Notes: generated by a model not told the origin, from the sequence alone. Positions 16,072 through 24,096 are shown, counted from the stretch's first letter. The stretch is 37,172 nucleotides of DNA from Planctomycetota bacterium (GCA_021831565.1 JAKBMM010000030.1:1-37172); one strand, 5' to 3'. A program made the numbers and translations.

Positions 16072-16386
16072 TCAGTCCTTTTTTTGCGGCTCTGATGCAA
16101 CCAGACCATAACGGATGTAACCGCCCATCTCGCCAAACTCCCGCACCTGGCCGTATTTGCGCATTGCGGCAATGTGCCATAAAACTTCGCCCGACGGCAA
16201 ATGCAGACTCTCCGCCAGAGAAGGAACAGTATCCGGCTGTTTCTCCAAGGCCTGGCGAATGGCTTGGCGCGCGGAGAGAAATTCTTGGTGGCGTTTTAAT
16301 TTTATTTCGTCGGCTCCGCCGATGCTTTGCCGGAAATCAGCAAGCGATTTTTTCTGTTGGGCGTTAAGAGCTTTCCGGGCCGCCAT
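16072..16386 (-). CDS. Small winged-helix-like protein inside the Qmo-like operon
   Basis: The 104-residue protein has a charged N-terminal helical half (about 1-50). Its C-terminal half reads like a winged helix: VPSLAESLHLPSGEVLWHIA as helix-turn-helix, then MRKYGQVREFGEMGGYIRYG as wing. I cannot name a family. It starts at ATG 16386 with AAAGGA upstream, 16 bases after the QmoB-like gene and 46 before QmoC. Possible roles are regulation or complex assembly; the D. vulgaris qmo operon also carries a small extra gene (qmoD), but I cannot claim homology. Confidence 0.75.
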   Translation of the reverse strand: MAARKALNAQQKKSLADFRQSIGGADEIKLKRHQEFLSARQAIRQALEKQPDTVPSLAESLHLPSGEVLWHIAAMRKYGQVREFGEMGGYIRYGLVASEPQKKD

Positions 16387-16402
16387 GGGAACCCATCCTT
16401 TC

Positions 16403-18253
16403 TCAATTGACCGCGGACGGAGCAATATCCCGCACCAGCCCATCGACCATCGCGTCGTATTGATCCAGGCGCCAGCCGTTGAGGTTGATCGCTCGCGTCG
16501 GGCACACCGCCACACAGGCGCCGCAACCCACGCACAGGCCGGGGTTTACCAGGGCCATGCGCACGGCATGCCCATCCCGCCGTGTCTGAGTCATGGTCAA
16601 GGCGCCGGCATAGTCGCACTGCGCCAGGCAGGCGCCGGATCCTTCGCATAGCCGGGTATCAACCTCGGCCACGTAGGGGTTCAGTTCAACCTGTTCCTTG
16701 CTGAGCATCGCGCGGGCCTTGACGGCCGCCGCACCCGCGGCCGCGAGGGTTTCCTGAATGTTCATGGGCGCCTGCGCCGTGCCGGCCAACAACACGCCGT
16801 TGACTGAAATTTCCACCGGCCGCAATTTGGGATGTATTTCCTGAAGAAACCCATCCTCGCCCCGTGGCAGTTTTAACTGCTCTACAATGGTTTCACAGGG
16901 GCCGGGCGTCATGCCGACCGCCAGCACCACCATGTCCACTTCCATGTTCATTTCCTCCCCCCAGGAGAGATAATCTTTGACGGATACCCGCAACGGCGAT
17001 TTGGCGCCATTCGTTCCAGTCACCCTGGGTGGTTCAGCGGAGTGATAACGGAAGAAGACCACACCAGCCCGCGCGGCATCCGTGTAATATTCCTCATGGC
17101 CGCGGCCATATGTACGAATGTCCTGGTGCAGATCGTATACGCGTGTCCCCGGAAATCTCCGCCGAACCTGCAAAGCCTGATGGAGCACCGTTGTACAGCA
17201 GACACGGGAACCATACGCGTGCAAGCGCCCATCCGGACCGGGCGTATGAACACCATCCACCTGCCGGCTGCCCACACAGTGAATAAAGGCGATGCTGCGG
17301 ATGGGCCGGCCATCAAACATAAGTGTTCCCTCGCCGCAATCCCGCCGGGTCAACAGGTCATTGAAATCCACGGTAGTGACAACCGCGGGATGCCGCCGGT
17401 ACATGAACTCGCCGTCCGCCGGAACATAAGGCCGGTAGCCTGTGGCCATGACCATGACGCCGACCGTGGTCCGGACATCCGTGGTCCGGCCGGAAGGGCC
17501 GAAATCACCGCGAATAGCAACCTCAAAATTACCAATGAAGCCGCTGACTTTGACGACTTGACTTTTAAGCAGAATTTCAACCAGCGGATGGGACATGACT
17601 TGTGATGCAAGCTTGTGGGCCAGTTCCACTGCCGCGTCGGCGGTTGGAAACAGGCGGTTAAGGGTATGCAATTTTCCGCCAAGTCGGTCCGATCTCTCCA
17701 GGAGGAGCACGGGAATACCACAGGCGGCCAAATCCGCAGCCGCTTTCATGCCCGCCGGACCACCGCCGACCACCAGCGCCCGGCGATGATTGGGCAGGCG
17801 TATTTTTTCCAGCGGAACGGATCGGCTGACCTTGCCCACCGCGGCGCTGATCAGCGCGATCGCCTTGGCCGTGGCGCCGTGCGGATCGTGCTTGTGCGCC
17901 CAGGAGCATTGCTCTCGAATATTGACGTGTTCATACAGATATTGATTCATTTTGCCGCGCTGCACCGCGCCGCGGAAAGTCAGTTCATGCAGAAACGGCG
18001 AGCAGGACGCCACCACCACGCGATCAAGATTTTCCCGCCGGATGTCATCGCTGATTGTCTGCTGACCCGGGTCGGAGCACAGGAAGGTGTGAACTTTGGA
18101 AACCGCAACGCCGGGGATCCGCCGGCAAATCCCGGCAACGTGCTCGGTATTGACCACATCGGAAATATTGCCGCCGCAGCGGCAGATATAGACGCCCACC
18201 CGCAACTTTCCGGAATCGCTGGAGTCCGAAATTTTTTCAGGGGAAGTATCCAT
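16403..18253 (-). CDS. HdrA/QmoB-like flavoprotein with N- and C-terminal Fe-S domains
   Basis: The 616-residue protein is a full-length HdrA: an N-terminal cluster domain (VGVYICRCGGNIS with Cys24/26, then FLCSDPGQ, ASCSPFLHE, REQCSW), an FAD-binding domain (RALVVGGGPAGMKAAADLA at about 157-175, RLGGKL), thioredoxin-reductase-like core, and a C-terminal two-cluster ferredoxin. The second ferredoxin motif is complete (Cys574/577/580/584, CVGCGACVAVCP). In the first the second ligand is Ser539 (CEGSGACLAQC; Cys536/542/546) and the usual Pro is Asp. HdrA proteins move electrons between flavin and iron-sulfur partners, sometimes by bifurcation. With the separate MvhD-like protein it would make up what is one QmoB chain in Desulfovibrio. 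ATG 18253, AAGGAG upstream. Confidence 0.9.
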   Translation of the reverse strand: MDTSPEKISDSSDSGKLRVGVYICRCGGNISDVVNTEHVAGICRRIPGVAVSKVHTFLCSDPGQQTISDDIRRENLDRVVVASCSPFLHELTFRGAVQRGKMNQYLYEHVNIREQCSWAHKHDPHGATAKAIALISAAVGKVSRSVPLEKIRLPNHRRALVVGGGPAGMKAAADLAACGIPVLLLERSDRLGGKLHTLNRLFPTADAAVELAHKLASQVMSHPLVEILLKSQVVKVSGFIGNFEVAIRGDFGPSGRTTDVRTTVGVMVMATGYRPYVPADGEFMYRRHPAVVTTVDFNDLLTRRDCGEGTLMFDGRPIRSIAFIHCVGSRQVDGVHTPGPDGRLHAYGSRVCCTTVLHQALQVRRRFPGTRVYDLHQDIRTYGRGHEEYYTDAARAGVVFFRYHSAEPPRVTGTNGAKSPLRVSVKDYLSWGEEMNMEVDMVVLAVGMTPGPCETIVEQLKLPRGEDGFLQEIHPKLRPVEISVNGVLLAGTAQAPMNIQETLAAAGAAAVKARAMLSKEQVELNPYVAEVDTRLCEGSGACLAQCDYAGALTMTQTRRDGHAVRMALVNPGLCVGCGACVAVCPTRAINLNGWRLDQYDAMVDGLVRDIAPSAVN

Positions 18254-18264
18254 CGTCCACTCCT

Positions 18265-19623
18265 TCAGCCGGCTCTATTTCCGGCGACATCCAAGGCGAC
18301 GGTCTGGGGCCGCTTATGCATATCCGCCACATGATGGCGGTACAGATAAGCACCGGCCTCCATGGCCGCCGCGCCGGCCTCGGCAATGCTGTCGGCTATA
18401 TCTTTTGGACCGGCCGCGACGCCGGCGACGAAAATTCCGGGAACATTCGTGGCACATGGCGAGGCGGGATCGGGCGTGACCACAAAGCCGTCGGGCCCGA
18501 GGCGCACCGGTGAAATTTCCGAAGGATTCCATTGGGGAATCATTCCCTGCGCCAGCACAACCAGGTCGTGCCGCTGTTTGCGAAGAAAGTTCTCCGGCTC
18601 CTCCGTCAACTCCACATGCACGAGAAGATCATCATGATCGACCGGATCAATCCGGGATACTTTGCCCCGTATAAAATTAATGCCCATGGCTTTGGCGTTC
18701 TGGTAGAACTGTTCATGCCCCTTGCCAAAGGCGCGGATGTCCATGTAGTAGATGGTGATATCGGCGGTGGGTAGCGCCCCGGAGAGCAGCATGGCCTGTT
18801 TGATGGCGTACATGCAGCACACGCGCGAGCAATAGGGCACGCCTATCGTCTGATCCCGTGATCCCGCACACTGAACAAAGGCGATGGAGCCGGGAATTTT
18901 CCCATCGGATGGCCGCAGGACCCGGCCATAGGGCCCGTGCGGGGCCAGCAGACGTTCCAGCGTAAGCGGCGAAATGACATTCCGGCTTTGGGCCGCACTG
19001 TATTGGGGCTTGAGGGTCAGAGCATTAAGCTCAAATCCGGAGGCGATAAGCACGGCGTCCGCGCGGATTGTTTCCTTACGTGGTTGCTGGTCGAATTCAA
19101 TGGCGTCCGTAGGGCACGCGCGCAGGCACAGTCCGCACGCCAGGCAATAATCCGGATTCAGCAGAGCCTTCTGGGGAATGGCATTGGTAAAGGCCACGGA
19201 AATCGCCCGGGCGGATCCGAGACCTTCCTCCAACGGATCGGGGTATTCCGTAGCGCAGGCATATTCGCACATCCGGCAGCCGATGCATTTATCCGTGTTC
19301 ACATACGTTGGTTTCCGCGTGAGAACAACCATATGCCCGTCCGGGCCGGGTGTCATGGAGTTTACCTCGGTATACGTGAGCAATTCGATGTTTTCATGGT
19401 GTGCCGCAGCGGCCATTTTGGGCGTGGTAATGCAACTGGCGCAATCCAGCGTGGGAAAGACCTTGCTAAGCAAAATCATGCGGCCGCCGATACTGGGCCG
19501 GCGTTCGACCACCAGCACCTGGTATCCCTGATCAGCGAGGTCCAGGGCGGCTTGCAGGCCGCCGATGCCGCCGCCGATGATTAAAACATCGACATGTCGT
19601 TGGGTATTGGCGTTAGCAATCAT
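18265..19623 (-). CDS. qmoA: QmoA-like FAD-dependent oxidoreductase with two [4Fe-4S] motifs
   Basis: The 452-residue HdrA-like flavoprotein is shorter than HdrA and lacks its N-terminal domain, like QmoA. It has VDVLIIGGGIGGLQAALDLA (dinucleotide fold at 11-30), DCASCITTPKM at 60-70, and two inserted [4Fe-4S] motifs, Cys113/116/119/123 (CIGCRMCEYACATEYP) and Cys160/163/166/170 (CLACGLCLRACP). It closes with the FAD-binding IFVAGVAAGPKDIADSIAEAG. ATG 19623 fits the family's short N-terminus; ATG 19641, touching the upstream stop codon, is the alternative. It exchanges electrons with the HdrA-like partner and QmoC. No AprAB, the usual electron partner of QmoA, is encoded here. Confidence 0.92.
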   Translation of the reverse strand: MIANANTQRHVDVLIIGGGIGGLQAALDLADQGYQVLVVERRPSIGGRMILLSKVFPTLDCASCITTPKMAAAAHHENIELLTYTEVNSMTPGPDGHMVVLTRKPTYVNTDKCIGCRMCEYACATEYPDPLEEGLGSARAISVAFTNAIPQKALLNPDYCLACGLCLRACPTDAIEFDQQPRKETIRADAVLIASGFELNALTLKPQYSAAQSRNVISPLTLERLLAPHGPYGRVLRPSDGKIPGSIAFVQCAGSRDQTIGVPYCSRVCCMYAIKQAMLLSGALPTADITIYYMDIRAFGKGHEQFYQNAKAMGINFIRGKVSRIDPVDHDDLLVHVELTEEPENFLRKQRHDLVVLAQGMIPQWNPSEISPVRLGPDGFVVTPDPASPCATNVPGIFVAGVAAGPKDIADSIAEAGAAAMEAGAYLYRHHVADMHKRPQTVALDVAGNRAG

Positions 19624-19641
19624 AACCGCACGCCTTTCCAT

Positions 19642-20130
19642 TCATTTCCCCGCGCCGCCGGCGGCATGATCCTGTTGTACGGGCCGCAGGTCCGCGCGGG
19701 CGGCGAGTTCCAACCGTCCCGCCCCGGCGCGGTTCACCGGTCCCAGCCGGCGCAACGCCTCGTCCAGTTGTCCAACTTCCTTGAGATAAGCCTTGATACA
19801 GACCGTGCATATCGCCGTGAGCCGGAGACGCGCAATTTCCAGCCCACCGACTTTCATTCGACTGGTCAGCCGGTCCATGCGGGCCGCCAGCCGGTCGTAC
19901 GCGCCGCGGTAGGGACAATCCGAACCGCAGGCGGCGATCAAAATGCCGTCAATACCCCGGGCATAGCCGCGCAGGTAGAAATCCTCTGGAAACAGCACCG
20001 GCGAGGGAACCCGGAACACATAAATATTGGCCCCGTATTCGAGATGAGCCTTACCCACCGCGTCGGCTCCCGGGTAAGCGCAAGCCTCCGTGGCCAGAAC
20101 CAGAATTTTTGGCACAAACGAGTCGGCCAT
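19642..20130 (-). CDS. MvhD/FlpD-family iron-sulfur protein
   Basis: The 162-residue protein belongs to the hydrogenase delta subunit (MvhD/FlpD) family. It shows EACAYPGADAVG (Cys17), a strand-rich middle with FRVPSPVL, ACGSDCPYRG (Cys68, Cys72) and ICTVC (Cys108, Cys111), enough for one [2Fe-2S] cluster. MvhD links HdrA to electron donors such as hydrogenase or formate dehydrogenase, and the same domain is the C-terminal part of QmoB in sulfate reducers. Here it is a stand-alone gene just before qmoA. ATG 20130 has GAGGTG upstream. No hydrogenase or formate dehydrogenase gene is near. The last 25 residues are low complexity. Confidence 0.9.
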   Translation of the reverse strand: MADSFVPKILVLATEACAYPGADAVGKAHLEYGANIYVFRVPSPVLFPEDFYLRGYARGIDGILIAACGSDCPYRGAYDRLAARMDRLTSRMKVGGLEIARLRLTAICTVCIKAYLKEVGQLDEALRRLGPVNRAGAGRLELAARADLRPVQQDHAAGGAGK

Positions 20131-20202
20131 ACCGCACCTCACAAGCTGGCCATACCCTTGCCCTACAGGCCCCGCCGGCGGCGCCGCCCGGAGCGCACCT
20201 TG

Positions 20203-20460
20203 TTATTTCTTCCGGCAGACAAAAATTCGATCGTGACCATCCGCCTCAATGAGTCCGAGAAATTCGTGTCCGATCTTGGCGGCCCAGGCTGAAATATCCT
20301 GGCGCGATCCCTGGTCGTTGGATTTCACTTCGATAATCTGGCCGACTGGCACCGCGCCAATGCCCTTTTTGGCCTCCAGCAGCGGGCCGGGGCAGGCGGA
20401 GCCGCGGGCGTCAATGATCTTGGCGGCGGTAAGGGCGGCGAGTTGTTCACTGGACATCAT
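20203..20460 (-). CDS. tusA: TusA-family sulfurtransferase
   Basis: The 85-residue TusA fold protein carries persulfide sulfur on Cys23 of the CPGP motif (DARGSACPGPLLEAKKGIG), and it has the closing strand FLGLIEADGHDRIFVCRKK. TusA proteins pass sulfane sulfur between rhodanese, DsrE and Hdr-type systems. ATG 20460 has AGGAG 9 bases upstream. Genes on both sides belong to the same operon, which pairs TusA at the start with DsrE2 at the end. Confidence 0.95.
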   Translation of the reverse strand: MMSSEQLAALTAAKIIDARGSACPGPLLEAKKGIGAVPVGQIIEVKSNDQGSRQDISAWAAKIGHEFLGLIEADGHDRIFVCRKK

Positions 20461-20485
20461 GGTTGTGTTCTCCTGTCAAAAGTCA

Positions 20486-20884
20486 TTAGGGGACCGCTTT
20501 CTCCGCGGCCAAACCGTTTTTCCCTATCGCGGGCGCTGCGCGGGTGGGGCGCCACGGCGCACCGGCCGCCTGGAGCGCTTTGCGGCGCGTCTGTTGCAAC
20601 AACAATTGCCGTATCAACTCAGCGGCCTGGAGCAAGCGCGCGTCCGCCACGCGGTAAAATACTTGCTGGGCGTGTTTTTCGGCGACCACCGCGCCCTTGT
20701 CCCGCAGCAGGCGCAAATGCTGCGAGGCATTGGGGAGCGACACCTGGGCATAGGCGGCGATCTGGGACACCGTGCGGGGCCGCCGTCGCAGCGCGCAGAA
20801 GATCCGGATACGCACGGGATGCGCAAAGACGGTGAAAAAATCCCCGATCATCTCGCAGACGCGCTCGTTGAAGTTGCGGTCCAT
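20486..20884 (-). CDS. ArsR-family repressor of the Qmo-like operon
   Basis: The 132-residue winged helix protein: dimer/HTH core FFTVFAHPVRIRIFCALRRR, then TVSQIAAYAQVSLPNASQHLRLLRDKGAV (recognition helix) and the wing HAQQVFYRVADARLL. The metal site of ArsR/SmtB (ELCVCDL) is absent. It has two cysteines, Cys10 and Cys30; Cys30 lines up with the first redox cysteine of the persulfide sensors SqrR/BigR, while the second one (after the wing) is missing. ATG 20884 has only a weak ribosome binding site, and the longer frame would translate the operator. It is the first gene of the operon and stands behind a palindrome that is probably its own site. Confidence 0.9.
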   Translation of the reverse strand: MDRNFNERVCEMIGDFFTVFAHPVRIRIFCALRRRPRTVSQIAAYAQVSLPNASQHLRLLRDKGAVVAEKHAQQVFYRVADARLLQAAELIRQLLLQQTRRKALQAAGAPWRPTRAAPAIGKNGLAAEKAVP

Positions 20885-20912
20885 GGCGCACCACCCGGCA
20901 TTGCGTTTATCA

Positions 20913-20936
20913 TTAGTTGCGTAACTTCGCAACTAA
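20913..20936. promoter_or_regulatory. Palindromic operator for the ArsR regulator
   Basis: TTAGTTGCG (20913-20921) and CGCAACTAA (20928-20936) form a perfect 9-bp inverted repeat with a 6-bp spacer, the size and spacing used by ArsR-family dimers. It lies just after the predicted transcription start and before arsR, a place where binding blocks transcription. Confidence 0.7.
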
Positions 20937-20944
20937 CTGATTAC

Positions 20945-20973
20945 ACTTTAGGAGAAGTAGAGACGATTGTCAA
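20945..20973 (-). promoter_or_regulatory. Promoter of the arsR-tusA-qmo-dsrE2 operon
   Basis: A perfect -35 TTGACA (20973-20968) and a -10 TAAAGT (20950-20945, 4 of 6) are exactly 17 bp apart on the minus strand. The start would fall at about 20938, directly against the palindromic operator. Confidence 0.7.
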
Positions 20974-21029
20974 GCGGCCGGCTGGCGGCGGCGGGACTCT
21001 TTTTCGTAACCGTTCACGGGTAACGCCTC

Positions 21030-21345
21030 GGTACTTTTTTGATCGGGTCTTTGCCGCCCTGAAGCCGGCGTCCTTTGAACGCTGTTTTACACGCTGGATC
21101 AGAAGTCTTGTCAAAGCCTCCAAGGGGCGACTGATCGCGGTGGACGGCAAGACGCTGCGGAGAAGTTTTGATCAGGCCGCCAGCCGGTCGGCCATCCACA
21201 TGGTCTCCGCATTTGCCTCGGCCAACCACCTGGTCTTCGGCCAGATCAAGACCGCCGCCAAGGACCTCTCGCGCCTACGCCGCATTGCCTTGAACATACT
21301 CCAACGCGAGATCACCGAAAAACGAAGTATCCGGAGACCCGAAAA
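21030..21345 (+). pseudogene. ISAs1-family transposase remnant with N-terminal loss and in-frame internal deletion
   Basis: The frame reads as the middle of an ISAs1 transposase (FFDRVFAALKPASFERCF, then GRLIAVDGKTLRRSFDQAAS with the first catalytic Asp, then HMVSAFASANHLVFGQIKT). It then jumps in frame to the C-terminal motif LSRLRRIALNILQREITEKR. About 180 codons with the remaining catalytic residues are gone, and so is the N-terminus. GTAACCGTTCACGG at 21006-21019, just upstream, may be part of an element end. Confidence 0.8.
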
Positions 21346-21575
21346 GGTGACATCCACATTTTTCCGCCTCCGCCCCCCGCCTTGCGGCGGGAAAGCTGCG
21401 CCGGAGAAAAGGGTGAATGCGGATATGTGGGCAATAAGTGGCTATTTTGCGATTGGCTTAGCGCGCGATCTGGAATAAAATCGGCGGCATGATTCTGGCG
21501 AGGCCCGCCAATCTGAAGATTGATCTGCCGCTCTCGCGGATTGGGGCGTTATGTCACGCCTTTGGCCCCGCGGGG

Positions 21576-21674
21576 TTGGCCGGAAACGCCCCGGCTGCCG
21601 CGTTCCTCGGGCCGCAAAGACCTGGTGAGGTCGTTTCGGCCCTGTGTCCTTGCGGCCGGGGCGTTTCCAGCCAA
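21576..21674. repeat. 20-bp inverted repeat, possible degenerate element or long hairpin
   Basis: Arms 21576-21595 and 21655-21674 match over 20 bp with one mismatch (core GGAAACGCCCCGGC). The 59-bp centre is GC-rich without a gene. It is the only structure I see between the ISAs1 remnant and the AT-rich leader (about 21739-21775) of the antiporter gene. Confidence 0.45.
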
Positions 21675-21788
21675 GCGCAATCCCGTCCGATATCGCGCTG
21701 TGGTGTTGGAACGCGTTACCGCTGGAAGCGGCAAGATAATTAAGTTTATATATATTTGTTAATAAATATAACCAAGTAAGGTGAACCG

Positions 21789-23957
21789 ATGCTGAACCTG
21801 CTGCTCCAGATCGGGGTAATTATCCTTGTTTCCCGGGTTCTAGCCTGGGTGATGCGATTTTTCGGCCAGCCACAGGTTGTCGGCGAAATGATGGCAGGCA
21901 TTGTGCTTGGCCCCTCCGTTCTCGGGTTGCTCTATCATGGTGTATGGTTTCATATGCTTTTTCCGGCTACCCCCGGACCGGATCCATTCCCATTTCTCAA
22001 CATGCTGGCGCAGATTGGCGTCATGTTCTTCATGTTCCTCGTTGGTCTTGAGTTTGATCTCAACGCGCTTCGCGATCAGGGAAAGCCCATTCTTATCACT
22101 GGTCTGGCCAGTCTCCTGACGCCCATGCTTTGCGGCTTTCTGCTTTCCGGATTTTTGTATCAGGAATTTCATGGGACATCCGGCGGGCTGCCGATATTTG
22201 TTCTTTTCGGTGGTGTGGCGATGTGCATCACCGCCTTTCCCGTTCTGGCCCGAATTATTACCGAGCACAATCTTCAGAAGACCTCAACCGGTGGCGTGGC
22301 GTTGGCGTGCGCCGCGTTCAACGATGCCGCCGGCTGGTGTCTGCTGGCGCTGGTGCTGGCCATCTCCACCGCTGTGGGCTTGGGAAAGCATTCTCCCGAC
22401 CCCATTCTCCACGCGTTGATGACCCTTGTCTGGTCGGTCCTTTTCGCGGCATTCATGTTCACCGTGATGCGGCGTTTTCTCCGTAAACTTCAGGAACTCT
22501 ATTCCACCCGCGGCTATCTGTCGCAAACTGTCATGGCCGGGATATTTCTGTTGATTGTCGCGTGCAGCTTTATCACTCAATGGATTGGTATTCAGGCTAT
22601 ATTTGGGGCGTTCCTGCTTGGTGCGGCGATGCCGGCGGAGGGACGTTTCGTTCGCCATATCTCAGAAAAAATAGAGGACTTTTCCCTGCTGTTCCTGCTG
22701 CCTGTCTTTTTTGCCTATACCGGTCTGCGTACGGAGATAGGCTTGCTCAACACGCCGCATTTATGGATGGTCTGCCTGGTCGTGGTATTGGTGGCGACCG
22801 CGTCAAAATTTGTCGCAAGTACACTGGCGGCGCATTTCACCGGCATGCGCTGGCGGCAGGCCGGTGTGATTGGATCTCTGATGAATGCGCGCGGTCTGGT
22901 GGAATTAATTGTGCTGAATATCGGTCTTTCTCTTCACGTTCTTTCGCCGCAAATGTTTACCATTCTGGTTGTGATGGCACTCCTAACAACCTTCGTGACC
23001 ACACCGCTCATGTACGCCATCTATCCACCCAAGGCTCTGCGGCGCGATGAAGGTCTGGATGTGCCGCAGGCCGGCCCCGAAGAACAACGAGTTCTGGTCA
23101 GCGCCTCTTCGCCGCTTACCGCACGCGGCTTGCTTCAGGCCGGTGTGCTGCTGCTCGGCGGCGAAAGTCGCCAGATTTATGCCCTGCATCTGGAAACACC
23201 GGAAGAGCATGAAGTTCGGCGCAAATCGCTGCGCACCGGCGCCAATCCGCTTGTCATCATGCAAAGACGGGCGGTAAGCCTCGGAATTCCCGTGGAAGCC
23301 GTGCATCATGTCAGCCGCAATATCGCCGATGACATCTGCCGCAATGCACGTCTCTATAGTGTTGATTGGATTGTCCTGGGCGGCCATCGTGGACTGCTGA
23401 CGGCCTCCTCGTCGGTTGGTGGTGTGGTGCAGCAGGTTCTCGAACAGGCGCCAGCCAATGTCGCGATTCTTATTGATAAGGGCATGGACAACGTCCAGCG
23501 AGTGCTTGTGCCCTATCTTGGCGAAGTCCAGGATGCCGGAGCACTGTTAGCGGCGGAAAGAATTGGACGAATATTGGGCGTCCAAATCACTATTTTGCAC
23601 GTCGTCAAGCCGCATCGCGATACCAGTTCGCAACCCCTAGGCGTTCGCGGGTTGGTTGATCAGTACATGCCGGCAACCACCGGCACAGAGCGCGTCCGCA
23701 TGATTGTCACGGAGAGTGATGCTCCGGTCGAGCCGGTTATTGCCGAATCCGCAAACCACGACCTGGTGGTCATTGGTATGGCGCCGCATTGGAATCTTAA
23801 GCAGGGGCTTCTGGGCCGGTCGCAAAGTTCCGTCGCCGAGCGAAGCGCCTGCTCGGTCATGATTGTTCAAACGGTGGGCAAGCCCGTTTCCGGTGAAAGG
23901 CGAATCGCGCCATCCGTTCCCACGCCCCCGGTATCTCCACCCGTCGGACACCCCTAA
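21789..23957 (+). CDS. CPA2-family cation/proton antiporter with tandem Usp domains
   Basis: The 722-residue protein has an N-terminal Na+(K+)/H+ antiporter domain of about 12-13 helices (to about residue 415). It includes the family motif MFFMFLVGLEFDL, the cross-over region GVALACAAFNDAAGWCLLAL, and QAIFGAFLLGAAMP. The cytoplasmic part (about 430-700) has two universal-stress-protein-like repeats: RVLVSASSPLTARGLLQAGV and DWIVLGGHRGLL in the first, RVLVPYLGEVQDAGALLAAE and LVVIGMAPHWNLKQGLLGR with SVMIVQ in the second. Such fusions may gate transport by nucleotide. ATG 21789 has AAGGTG 6 bases upstream. The gene is less GC-rich than its neighbours and lies between transposon remnants, so it may have been acquired. 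Confidence 0.93.
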   Translation: MLNLLLQIGVIILVSRVLAWVMRFFGQPQVVGEMMAGIVLGPSVLGLLYHGVWFHMLFPATPGPDPFPFLNMLAQIGVMFFMFLVGLEFDLNALRDQGKPILITGLASLLTPMLCGFLLSGFLYQEFHGTSGGLPIFVLFGGVAMCITAFPVLARIITEHNLQKTSTGGVALACAAFNDAAGWCLLALVLAISTAVGLGKHSPDPILHALMTLVWSVLFAAFMFTVMRRFLRKLQELYSTRGYLSQTVMAGIFLLIVACSFITQWIGIQAIFGAFLLGAAMPAEGRFVRHISEKIEDFSLLFLLPVFFAYTGLRTEIGLLNTPHLWMVCLVVVLVATASKFVASTLAAHFTGMRWRQAGVIGSLMNARGLVELIVLNIGLSLHVLSPQMFTILVVMALLTTFVTTPLMYAIYPPKALRRDEGLDVPQAGPEEQRVLVSASSPLTARGLLQAGVLLLGGESRQIYALHLETPEEHEVRRKSLRTGANPLVIMQRRAVSLGIPVEAVHHVSRNIADDICRNARLYSVDWIVLGGHRGLLTASSSVGGVVQQVLEQAPANVAILIDKGMDNVQRVLVPYLGEVQDAGALLAAERIGRILGVQITILHVVKPHRDTSSQPLGVRGLVDQYMPATTGTERVRMIVTESDAPVEPVIAESANHDLVVIGMAPHWNLKQGLLGRSQSSVAERSACSVMIVQTVGKPVSGERRIAPSVPTPPVSPPVGHP

Positions 23958-23989
23958 AAATGCCGCGACTTGTGTGATTCAGCTGCTTG

Positions 23990-24063
23990 TTTTTGCGGCT
24001 ATTTCCGCAGTTCAATACATGATAGAGGACGCCGCCCACAGCGGCCCGCGCAATTCGCGGCAT
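23990..24063 (-). pseudogene. N-terminal fragment of a REP-associated tyrosine transposase (RAYT)
   Basis: From ATG 24063 the minus strand encodes MPRIARAAVGGVLYHVLNCG, the typical start of Y1/TnpA_REP proteins (the usual YHVLNRGN reads YHVLNCGN). The similarity stops after about 24 residues; the HUH pair and the catalytic Tyr are absent. It begins 33 bases after the stop codon of the dsrE2 fragment. Confidence 0.65.
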
Positions 24064-24096
24064 GATTGCGAAGCTTAGCGAACTATATCCCATACG

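Noticed and set aside
14232-20973. Canonical sHdr sulfur oxidation locus
   Set aside because: TusA and DsrE2 fit, but there are no HdrB/HdrC pairs and no lipoate-binding protein; the subunits match Qmo/HdrA/MvhD instead.
21489-21762. Two overlapping plus-strand frames before the antiporter gene
   Set aside because: They run across a 20-bp inverted repeat, have no family resemblance and no ribosome binding site.
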